NCBI GenBank assembly: GCA_910578035.1
Contig: CAJTOB010000001.1
Location: forward strand, 19,015 to 83,014
Origin: an uncultured Muribaculaceae bacterium
Lineage (GTDB): Bacteria; Bacteroidota; Bacteroidia; Bacteroidales; Muribaculaceae
Length of the DNA: 64,000 nucleotides
Reading direction: 5' to 3'
The notes below the pieces were generated by a model, which made no database searches, was not told the DNA's origin, and worked only from the letters and a program-made list of their open reading frames with translations. Shown piece after piece: positions 57,136 to 64,000 of this stretch (its first letter is position 1; every line of letters begins with the position of its first letter). Position numbers and translations under genes: made by a program.

Positions 57136-59148
57136 TTATTTGAGGGCGTTGTAGTCGCGACCGTAGCGAAGCATCTGGTCTACGTAGCCTTCGGTGTAGT
57201 CTACGGTTACGTCTGTGATGTTGCCGTTTTCGTCGCGGACGGCGGTGTAGACGGGATTGACGAAGCCTTTATAGGGTGCTATGTTGAGTGTTGCATAGCG
57301 GTCGAGAACTTCGCGGTGTATCTGGGGGTCTACTTTAACTGCATAGGTGTTTATGAGTTCGTTGGCAGCGGCGTAGTCGCCGGTAGAGCGTACTCGCTGG
57401 ATTTCGGCGAGGAGCTGGCCGAACAGACCGCGCAGGGCCTCGTAGTCGTTGATTTTGATGTAGGTTTTGCCGTCGCGTTTGACGAGTTCGATTACGTTGG
57501 CATCCTTGCCGTGTTCGTAGGCCCATTCGGCAATGAGTTTGCGGTTGCGCATGTGGGCTTCTTCGACGTCCTTGCCGGGCTCGATGCGCTGCAGCTGTGT
57601 CATCATGCCGTTGAGGATATATTTGTAGTATTCGGCCTTGTAGGCTTCGGGATTGTCGAGGAGACCCATTTCGATGAGTTTGGGGTCTGCGAGATAGTAG
57701 AGGGCGAAGAGGTCGGCACGGGCTTCTTCGATGGCAGAGCCGTGCTCTTTGAGGGCGTCTTCTTTGCCGGGCATGAGTTTGCCGGAGCCGTGGCCGAGGC
57801 ATTCGTGGAGGTCGGTGTGCAGATTGTCGGTGATGAAGAGGTAGTTGTCGAGGAGTTTAGCGGTTTCTTCGTCGATTACGAATTCTTCGTTGAAACCGTT
57901 GCCGTGGCTTGCCTCGTCGTATGCCTGGGTGATGTTCTCGATAGTCACGGATTTAGAGCCGTGTGCTGCGCGAATCCAGTTTGCGTTGGGCAGATTGATG
58001 CCGATGGGGGTGGCGGGGTATGCGTCGCCGGCAAGGATAGCGGCGGTGATTACTTTTGCGGATACGCCTTTAACTTTGTCTTTCTTGAATGCGGCATCGA
58101 CGGGAGAGTTGTCTTCGAACCACTGAGCCTCGGCGCTGAGGGTTTCGGTGCGCTCGCTGGCGGGTATATTCTTGAAGTTGACGATGGACTCCCATGAGCC
58201 TGTCATGCCGAGGGGGTCGCCGTATGTCTCGATGAATCCGTTGATGAAGTCTACCTGCGAGAGGGTGTCTTCGGCCCATTCGATGGAGTATTTGTCGAAT
58301 GTGGCGAGGTCGCCTGAGGTGTAGAAGTCGATGAGCGAGCCTATAATCTGGCGCTGAGCGTCGTTTTCGGCATACTGGCGGGCGCTGTCGAGGTTTTCGA
58401 CTATTTTTTCGATAGCGGCTGAATAGAGACCGCCTACCTTATATGTGTTTTCGGTGATTTTGCCGTCGGCGCCGCGCTCAACGCGGGTGTTGAGGCCGTA
58501 TGATATGGGGGTGAGGTCGTCGGGCTTGCGGATAGAGTTGTAATAAGCCTCGACTTCGGCCTGTGTCACGCCGGGGGCATACATGTTGTTTGCCGACGAT
58601 GTGATGAGGTCTACGGTGGCGTCCTGATTCACACGCTTTGCGTCGAGGGTGGGATTGAAGATAACTTCGACGAGTTCGGCTGTGTTTTCGGGAGCAGCGC
58701 CTTCGGGGAGTGCCTCGAGCTGGGCGGCGAGGAATTCACGGCTGAAGCCGGGTGTGAATTTGTCGGTAGAGTAGTGGTGGTGAATGCCGTTGCCGAACCA
58801 TACCTGCTTCATGTATGTTTCGAAGGCTTTGAATTCGGGGGTGTTGCGGTCGCCCTGATAGTTGGTGTAGACAGCCTCGAGCATGCGGCGCATGGGGAGG
58901 TTGTTGCTGTTGTTCTGATCCCAGAGGATATCGCGGCCCCAGAGAGCGGCTTCGGTGAGGAAGTAGACGAGTTTTTTCTGGTTGAGGGTCAGATTTTCGA
59001 AATCGGGAACTTTGTAGCGAAGCACTTCGATGTCTGCGAAGCGGTCGGCCACGTAGTTGAATTCCTGAGGCTGAGCGTTTTCGGCCTTTTTGCAGGAGGG
59101 TGCGGCGAGCATAGATGCCATTGCAGCTGCGATTAGTAATTTTTTCAT
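57136..59148 (-). CDS. Dipeptidyl peptidase III-like zinc peptidase lipoprotein (M49)
   Basis: This 670-residue protein has the M49 zinc motif HECLGH (about residues 445-450, in LHECLGHGSGKL) and the second motif EEARAD about 25 residues later, providing the zinc ligands and catalytic Glu of dipeptidyl peptidase III. These enzymes remove dipeptides from short peptides. The N-terminus has a lipoprotein signal (MLAAPSC, Cys19), so it is placed in the envelope, unlike the cytosolic animal enzymes; this is typical of Bacteroidetes homologues. It is monocistronic. No clear promoter is seen in the 99 bases upstream, which contain a hairpin. Confidence 0.9.
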   Translation of the reverse strand: MKKLLIAAAMASMLAAPSCKKAENAQPQEFNYVADRFADIEVLRYKVPDFENLTLNQKKLVYFLTEAALWGRDILWDQNNSNNLPMRRMLEAVYTNYQGDRNTPEFKAFETYMKQVWFGNGIHHHYSTDKFTPGFSREFLAAQLEALPEGAAPENTAELVEVIFNPTLDAKRVNQDATVDLITSSANNMYAPGVTQAEVEAYYNSIRKPDDLTPISYGLNTRVERGADGKITENTYKVGGLYSAAIEKIVENLDSARQYAENDAQRQIIGSLIDFYTSGDLATFDKYSIEWAEDTLSQVDFINGFIETYGDPLGMTGSWESIVNFKNIPASERTETLSAEAQWFEDNSPVDAAFKKDKVKGVSAKVITAAILAGDAYPATPIGINLPNANWIRAAHGSKSVTIENITQAYDEASHGNGFNEEFVIDEETAKLLDNYLFITDNLHTDLHECLGHGSGKLMPGKEDALKEHGSAIEEARADLFALYYLADPKLIEMGLLDNPEAYKAEYYKYILNGMMTQLQRIEPGKDVEEAHMRNRKLIAEWAYEHGKDANVIELVKRDGKTYIKINDYEALRGLFGQLLAEIQRVRSTGDYAAANELINTYAVKVDPQIHREVLDRYATLNIAPYKGFVNPVYTAVRDENGNITDVTVDYTEGYVDQMLRYGRDYNALK

Positions 59149-59185
59149 TTTATAATTGGTTTGATTCTTGTCGGCTGGTTGAATA

Positions 59186-59220
59186 GAACCGCCACACGGC
59201 CTCAGGCTGTGCGACGGTTC
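59186..59220. terminator. Hairpin between ftsH and the DPP III-like gene
   Basis: GAACCG (59186-59191) pairs with CGGTTC (59215-59220), and inner CACA/TGTG and GCC/GGC pairs extend the stem to a TCA loop with small bulges. It lies 27 bases past the ftsH stop. A U-tract is missing on the minus strand, so the role as terminator is tentative. Confidence 0.45.
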
Positions 59221-59247
59221 ATGTAAGCGGTATGCGGATTATGAGCA

Positions 59248-61317
59248 CTAAGGCTGTTTTCCGTCTTCGGTGTTGTCGTCGCTGCCCTTGGTGCTGTCTT
59301 TTGTCTCTGCCTCGGTAGCATCGACGTCGTCTATAGGCGGGGGGAGGGGGCCATCGTATGGCTTGTCGTTGAGGTCTTTGTGGCCGAATAGCTCGTCGGT
59401 GCGCGAAGTCCATTGGCGCGGGCCGAATATACGCTCGACATCTTCGGTGAAGATGACTTCACGCGATATGAGGGTCTGGGCGAGTTCGTGGTGACCGTCG
59501 GCATGTTCGCGCAGAATTGACTTGGCTCGTTCGTACTGTTCGGCTATGATGCGGCTCACTTCCTCGTCGATTATCTTTGCGCGTTCGTCGCTGTAGGGGT
59601 TGGTGAACATGCTGTTCTGCCCGGTGGAGTCGTAGTAGCTGAGGTTTGGCAGTTTATCGCTCATGCCGTAGTAGACGATCATTGCGTATGCCTGCTTGGT
59701 GACGCGCTCGAGGTCGTTTGCGGCGCCGGTCGAAATGTGTCCGAGGAACACTTCTTCGGCGGCGCGTCCGCCAAGGAGTGAGCATATGTCGTCGAGAATG
59801 ACCTGTGAGGGTACAATCTGGCGTTCTTCCGGCAGATACCATGCAGCCCCGAGAGCTTTTCCGCGGGGCACGATTGTGACCTTGACGAGAGGATTGCCAT
59901 AGCGGAGGTGCCATGAAACGGTGGCATGGCCGGCTTCGTGCACGGCGATTGCGCGTTTTTCGTCGTTGGTGAGAATCTTGTTGCGCTTTTCGAGACCTCC
60001 GATAATGCGGTCGACGGCGGCGTTGAAGTCTTCTTTAGTCACCGACTCCTTGTTGCCACGGGCAGCGATAAGAGCGGCTTCGTTGCATACGTTGGCTATG
60101 TCGGCGCCGGAGAATCCCGGAGTCTGGCGTGCGAGGAGCTCAATGTCGAGACCGGGTGCGGTCTTTACTTTGCGGAGGTGGACCTTGAAAATCTCCACAC
60201 GGTCGGGGAGGTCGGGGAGGTCTACGTATATCTGACGGTCGAATCGGCCGGCACGCATGAGAGCTTTGTCGAGAATGTCGGCGCGGTTGGTGGCGGCGAG
60301 GATAATGACGCCGCTGTTGCTGCCGAAGCCGTCCATTTCGGTAAGGAGCTGGTTGAGGGTGTTCTCGCGTTCGTCGTTGCCACCCATGCTTGCGTTTTTG
60401 CCTCGTGCACGGCCAACGGCGTCAATTTCGTCGATAAACACGATACAGGGAGCTTTCTCCTTGGCCTGGCGGAAGAGGTCGCGGACGCGTGAGGCGCCCA
60501 CACCTACGAACATTTCGACGAAGTCAGAGCCCGACATGGAGAAGAAAGGCACGTCGGCCTCGCCTGCCACAGCCTTGGCAAGCAGAGTCTTGCCTGTTCC
60601 GGGAGGGCCTACCAGAAGGGCGCCCTTGGGTATCTTGCCGCCGAGGTTGGTGTAGCGTTTCGGGTTTTTGAGGAACTCTACGATTTCTTCGATTTCGGTT
60701 TTGGCTTCGGAGAGGCCGGCTACGTCCTGGAAGGTGACTTTCTGCGAGTTGTTTTTGTCGAAAAGCATGGCTTTCGACTTGCCGACGCTGAAAATGCCGC
60801 CACCGCCGCCGGCACCGCCGCCTCCTGCACCCGACATGCGGCGCATGAGGAAAATCCACACGCCTATGAGGAACGCGAAGGGCAGTATGGACCAGAGGAA
60901 ATTGCCAAACTGGCTTGTCTGCTCATACTCCACATCGCCGGTGAATGCGCCTGATTTGCGCCATTCATCGATTTTTTCGGACAGTTGGTCGGCCGAAGAT
61001 ATGTTTACCTCCACTTTGGCGACTACACCGTCTTCAGCGTGGAAGGTGTGGTTCTTGAAGATTACGGAGGCAAGCGAGTCGGTAAGCAGGCCTTCGGCTT
61101 GTCTTTTGTCGGAGAAGATAATGATTTTTGATATACCGTGGTCGCGCTCAACGTATTGCACGAAGTCGCTGTAGCTCACTTTTTTGGTGACTACGTTGGT
61201 GTCGAAAATATAAATGCCGGCCAAAAAGAGAAACACTATGGCGTACATCCACCACAGGCTGAATCTGAAAGGACCGTTTTTCTTTCCGTCGGGTTTGTTT
61301 ATAGGGGGAAAAGCCAT
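59248..61317 (-). CDS. ftsH: ATP-dependent zinc metalloprotease FtsH
   Basis: FtsH is the inner-membrane AAA+ protease for misfolded membrane proteins and regulators. The protein is 689 residues: a first transmembrane helix (about 21-40), a periplasmic domain (to about 138), a second helix (about 139-157), a Gly-rich stretch (163-175), then the AAA domain with Walker A GPPGTGKT (237-244) and Walker [14 protein letters not shown]. The zinc site is HEAGH (460-464). The C-terminal tail after about 640 is acidic and disordered ([20 protein letters not shown]). It follows rsfS by 6 bases, so the two are one operon. Confidence 0.96.
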   Translation of the reverse strand: MAFPPINKPDGKKNGPFRFSLWWMYAIVFLFLAGIYIFDTNVVTKKVSYSDFVQYVERDHGISKIIIFSDKRQAEGLLTDSLASVIFKNHTFHAEDGVVAKVEVNISSADQLSEKIDEWRKSGAFTGDVEYEQTSQFGNFLWSILPFAFLIGVWIFLMRRMSGAGGGGAGGGGGIFSVGKSKAMLFDKNNSQKVTFQDVAGLSEAKTEIEEIVEFLKNPKRYTNLGGKIPKGALLVGPPGTGKTLLAKAVAGEADVPFFSMSGSDFVEMFVGVGASRVRDLFRQAKEKAPCIVFIDEIDAVGRARGKNASMGGNDERENTLNQLLTEMDGFGSNSGVIILAATNRADILDKALMRAGRFDRQIYVDLPDLPDRVEIFKVHLRKVKTAPGLDIELLARQTPGFSGADIANVCNEAALIAARGNKESVTKEDFNAAVDRIIGGLEKRNKILTNDEKRAIAVHEAGHATVSWHLRYGNPLVKVTIVPRGKALGAAWYLPEERQIVPSQVILDDICSLLGGRAAEEVFLGHISTGAANDLERVTKQAYAMIVYYGMSDKLPNLSYYDSTGQNSMFTNPYSDERAKIIDEEVSRIIAEQYERAKSILREHADGHHELAQTLISREVIFTEDVERIFGPRQWTSRTDELFGHKDLNDKPYDGPLPPPIDDVDATEAETKDSTKGSDDNTEDGKQP

Positions 61318-61323
61318 AAGTGC

Positions 61324-61683
61324 TTAATCTAAGTCGGGAATATCGGTGATTTTAGCATCGCTCCACAATTCTTCGAGAGCATAGCGCAGACGTGTTTCGG
61401 GAGTGAAAATGTGGACCCATACATCGCCATAGTCAATGACAATCCACTCGGCATTTGCGACACCGTCGGTGTTGTATGGTTTATATCCTCCGTTGATACG
61501 GACGTACTCTTCGACGCAGTCGGCTATTGCCGCTGTCTGAGTAGTTGAATTACCCTCGGCGATGATGAATGTATGAGCTGCGGCTGATTCGATGTGACTG
61601 AGGTCTACTACGGTGATGGCGTGTCCTTTACGCTCCTGTATTCCTTCTATTACGAGTTGCTGTAGGTCTTTTTCTGAAGACAT
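61324..61683 (-). CDS. rsfS: Ribosomal silencing factor RsfS
   Basis: RsfS binds ribosomal protein L14 and blocks subunit joining when nutrients are low. At 119 residues the protein is normal size, with the family segments DLSHIESAAAHTFIIAEGNS (about 27-46) and VIDYGDVWVHIFTPETRLRY followed by LEELWSDAKI. Its placement immediately before ftsH is common in Bacteroidetes. A TATATTTG promoter element lies about 30 bases upstream. Confidence 0.94.
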   Translation of the reverse strand: MSSEKDLQQLVIEGIQERKGHAITVVDLSHIESAAAHTFIIAEGNSTTQTAAIADCVEEYVRINGGYKPYNTDGVANAEWIVIDYGDVWVHIFTPETRLRYALEELWSDAKITDIPDLD

Positions 61684-61711
61684 TAGTTAATTTAACTTTA
61701 ATTTTAGAGAG

Positions 61712-61719
61712 CAAATATA
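61712..61719 (-). promoter_or_regulatory. -7 promoter element for rsfS-ftsH
   Basis: The minus strand reads TATATTTG, matching TAnnTTTG, about 28 bases before the rsfS start at 61683. No good TTTG box is seen at 19-21 bases spacing. Confidence 0.55.
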
Positions 61720-61776
61720 ATGAAATTTTCAGTACTTTGCCGTCTTGTCTGAGGTCAAAGTATGTTACTTTAACAA

Positions 61777-63021
61777 TTATTCGAAGTTTATGGTTTTCGC
61801 AGGGTCGACAGAAGATGCGGTTCGCGCCGGAATCCACAGTACGAGCCACGACACTACGGCAACGCCTAAGTTGAGTGCGATGAAGCCCCAGGGTCTGATT
61901 TCGACAGGCACACAGTTGAGATAATATGCCTCGGGGTCGAGAGGTATCGCGCGGGTATATTTCTGAACCAGAAGCAATCCGAGTCCGAGCGCGTTTCCGA
62001 TAATGATGCCCCGCAGCACAATCCTCATGCCCAAATCGACGAAAACCGCGCGAACCATTGACCTGGAGGCCCCTATTGAGCGGAGTATGCCTATTGCCGG
62101 AACGTTGTCGAGCACGAGAATGAAGAGACTCGACACGAGTGTGAACGAGGCTACGCACAGCATGAGGCAGAATATCACCGCTACATTGGTGTCGAGGAGT
62201 GCCAGCCAGTTGAAATATATGGCGCCGGTCTGTTCGATTGTCTGTACGGGATAGTAAACGTCGGTTTTGCCGGTGCTCATGGCCGACATCATTGCCGTCT
62301 CTATCGCTGAGGCCGAAGTGCCGATAGCGTCGTGTGGCAGCCCTCTGATATCGAGGCGGCTGCCTTCGTTTCCGGCAAGCCCGGCGATGCTCTGTAGCGC
62401 GGCGAGCGAAGCGTATGCCACAGTGCGGTCGTATTCGCCGAAATCGGCCTGGAAGATTGCGGCGATGGTGTTTCGCCGCATTTTCACGGTTTCGTCGATG
62501 ATATATGTCGAGTATACCTTGTCGCCAAGTCTGAGGCCGAGGGCGTTTGCTGTAGCGCGGGATATTACAATGTCGTTTCGGCAGCTGTCGGACGAATAGT
62601 CGGGCCATGCGCCTTCCACGATGTTGCCGCGCTCGAAAGAAAAATCGCTCTCGGGCGACTGTCCTATGAAGACGATGCCTTCGAAATCGGTGTCGGTCTT
62701 CAGAATGCCCGGCAGGCGCAGCACAAGGCGGCTTTCGGCCTCAGGGGCGGCTTCGTCTATTATTTCTGTAAGTTCTTCTGTCTGAGTGATTGTTGCGCTC
62801 TGAGTGCGAGTGTAGGGGTCGAATGGAGCTTCGATGCTTATCTGGGCGTCGAAGCCCATGAGTTTGCGCTTGATTTCTTCCTTGAAGCCCACTACGATAC
62901 CGAGTGTGAGCTCCATCACAGCAAGCGCGAGGGCTACGCCGCTCACTGCGATGACAGTGCCGGCGGCAGAGCCGTCGGTGCTGAGTCTCAGACGTCGCGA
63001 TATCCATAAATGTGTCAGCAT
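61777..63021 (-). CDS. LolC/LolE-like ABC transporter permease (FtsX family)
   Basis: This 414-residue inner-membrane protein has the FtsX-family plan: one N-terminal helix (TVIAVSGVALALAVMELTLG, about 22-41), a large periplasmic domain (about 50-265), then three C-terminal helices. The C-terminal LDNVPAIGILRSIGASRSMV (about 307-326) is the coupling helix that contacts the ATPase. LolC/E proteins extract lipoproteins for transport to the outer membrane, fitting the many lipoproteins here. No LolD ATPase is adjacent. A different FtsX-type exporter cannot be excluded. Confidence 0.85.
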   Translation of the reverse strand: MLTHLWISRRLRLSTDGSAAGTVIAVSGVALALAVMELTLGIVVGFKEEIKRKLMGFDAQISIEAPFDPYTRTQSATITQTEELTEIIDEAAPEAESRLVLRLPGILKTDTDFEGIVFIGQSPESDFSFERGNIVEGAWPDYSSDSCRNDIVISRATANALGLRLGDKVYSTYIIDETVKMRRNTIAAIFQADFGEYDRTVAYASLAALQSIAGLAGNEGSRLDIRGLPHDAIGTSASAIETAMMSAMSTGKTDVYYPVQTIEQTGAIYFNWLALLDTNVAVIFCLMLCVASFTLVSSLFILVLDNVPAIGILRSIGASRSMVRAVFVDLGMRIVLRGIIIGNALGLGLLLVQKYTRAIPLDPEAYYLNCVPVEIRPWGFIALNLGVAVVSWLVLWIPARTASSVDPAKTINFE

Positions 63022-63043
63022 ATTCTCTTACGGGGTTATTCTG

Positions 63044-63051
63044 CAAAATTA
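63044..63051 (-). promoter_or_regulatory. -7 promoter element for the LolC/E-like gene
   Basis: The minus strand reads TAATTTTG, 22 bases upstream of the ATG at 63021. A CAAT complement 22 bases further upstream is a weak -33 box. Confidence 0.55.
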
Positions 63052-63177
63052 GCAAAAAAAACTTGCCCGCGACCAATCAATATGCTCCGGAGTGTGGCAA
63101 AAGGGCAAACTACCTATGGAAGGGTATTGGCAATGTGCGGATTTATTCGCAATTTTGCATTCTTATTTTTTGACTTA

Positions 63178-64000
63178 ATGAAACTGTCGCAGCTACATAC
63201 CGGCGAGACCGGAATCGTGGTGAAGGTTCTCGGTCACGGAGCCTTCCGTAAACGTCTTATAGAAATGGGATTTGTGAAAGGTCATGGAGTATCGGTGGTG
63301 CTTCACGCTCCTTTGCGCGACCCTATCAAATATAATCTGATGGGTTATGAGGTATCGCTGCGGCGCTCCGAGGCCAATCTCGTAGAAGTAGTGAAGGTTT
63401 CGCCCGAGGAGGCTGCCGTTCTGGGTGCTAAGGCCATGAGTGTGCCGGCTCCGACGGTTGAAGACATAGAGGCGCAGCGTGTGTATCATCACCAGCGTCA
63501 TATCATAAATGTAGCTCTTATCGGCAATCCCAACTGCGGCAAAACATCGCTTTTCAACCGTGCGTCGGGAGCCCGCGAGCATGTTGGCAACTACAGTGGT
63601 GTGACGGTCGACGCCAAGGAGGGCTATTTCGAGCATGGTTCCTACCGTATCAATATTGTGGATTTGCCGGGCACTTATTCGCTGACATGCTACTCGCCCG
63701 AGGAACTGTATGTGCGCCGGTATCTGCGCGAGAACACCCCAGACGTAATCATAAACGTTGTCGATACCACTAATCTTGAGCGCAATCTGTTTCTCACAAC
63801 CGAGCTTATCGATATGGACCCCAGCATGGTTATCGCCCTCAATATGTATGATGAGGTGCGCGCGCGGGGGGGCGAACTCGATTACGGCAGTCTGGGCGCC
63901 ATGATAGGTGTTCCGATGGTGCCTATCGTAGCCAAGACCGGCGAGGGGGTAGATGCTCTTTTCGATGCTGTTGTGGCCGTGTTCGAAGGCCGCGACACGA
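63178..64000 (+). CDS. feoB: FeoA-FeoB fusion ferrous iron transporter (3' end outside window)
   Basis: The frame opens with ATG at 63178 (MKLSQLHTGETGIVVKVLGH) and is still open at the window end, giving 274 residues. Residues 1-75 are a FeoA-type SH3-like domain, including LRDPIKYNLMGYEVSLRRSE. A linker of about 35 residues leads to the FeoB G-domain: G1 GNPNCGKTS (116-124), G2 GVTVD (141-145), G3 DLPG (162-165) and G4 NMYD (222-225), with IVAKTGEGVDALF as the G5 region. FeoB imports Fe(II) across the inner membrane. The membrane part lies beyond the window. FeoA-FeoB fusions are usual in Bacteroidales. Confidence 0.95.
   Translation, partial: MKLSQLHTGETGIVVKVLGHGAFRKRLIEMGFVKGHGVSVVLHAPLRDPIKYNLMGYEVSLRRSEANLVEVVKVSPEEAAVLGAKAMSVPAPTVEDIEAQRVYHHQRHIINVALIGNPNCGKTSLFNRASGAREHVGNYSGVTVDAKEGYFEHGSYRINIVDLPGTYSLTCYSPEELYVRRYLRENTPDVIINVVDTTNLERNLFLTTELIDMDPSMVIALNMYDEVRARGGELDYGSLGAMIGVPMVPIVAKTGEGVDALFDAVVAVFEGRDT

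Noticed and set aside
57316..58197. A 293-codon open frame opposite the DPP III-like gene
   Set aside because: Low-complexity Val/Gly/Phe-rich shadow product; the M49 motifs are on the other strand.

Overview
The window looks like a chromosome segment of a gut Bacteroidales bacterium, most likely Muribaculaceae or a close relative. This rests on a SusC/SusD polysaccharide-utilisation locus with a hybrid two-component regulator, fimbrillin-like lipoproteins, a DUF5103 type IX secretion plug-type protein, a FeoA-FeoB fusion, and many promoters of the Bacteroidetes form TAnnTTTG, some with TTTG about 20 bp upstream. No rRNA, tRNA, CRISPR array, insertion sequence or prophage was seen. No gap between genes exceeds 300 bases.

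Layout. 1-8850 (+): the end of an ATP synthase operon (atpA, atpG) runs straight into nuoI-nuoN and ends at a strong terminator. 8884-24588 (-): an 11-gene, tightly overlapping run centred on peptidoglycan sugar recovery (NamZ-type muramidase, AmpG/MurT-like importer, MurK/NagK-like kinase, MurQ etherase, a D-lactate-dehydrogenase-like flavoprotein, NagX-like acetyltransferase, SpoIID/LytB protein). It ends with a helicase that carries an inserted DnaQ-type exonuclease. 24699-27653 (-): an amidase_3/golvesin exported protein with its own promoter. 28036-29634 (-): a membrane protein/XRE regulator pair with a candidate operator, then an AT-rich solitary gene for a TIR domain fused to EF-Tu domains II and III, with no GTPase domain.

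29731-36840: ung, a T9SS plug-type protein, a DUF3109 protein, a sodium symporter, a GH43 lipoprotein and a secreted beta-helix/esterase. 37108-55886 (+): a polysaccharide-utilisation locus comprising a fimbrillin-like lipoprotein, a sialidase-fold protein, a hybrid two-component regulator, SusC, SusD, a DUF5107-TPR protein, an exported GalM and a second sialidase-fold lipoprotein. 56149-64000: a split lysO, a DPP III-like lipoprotein, ftsH, rsfS, a LolC/E-like permease, and the start of a feoAB fusion cut by the window end.

Two proteins stand out. The first is the TIR-EF-Tu(II-III) fusion. It has an intact-looking TIR catalytic glutamate and keeps the C-terminal threonine loop of EF-Tu; it is the best candidate here for an undescribed (possibly anti-phage) sensor-effector. 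The second is the locus regulator. It keeps the full hybrid-sensor architecture but has lost the phospho-accepting histidine, the ATP-binding boxes and the receiver aspartate, so it probably signals without a phosphorelay. The peptidoglycan operon also makes good biochemical sense: MurQ releases D-lactate, and a D-lactate-dehydrogenase-like gene lies in the same run.
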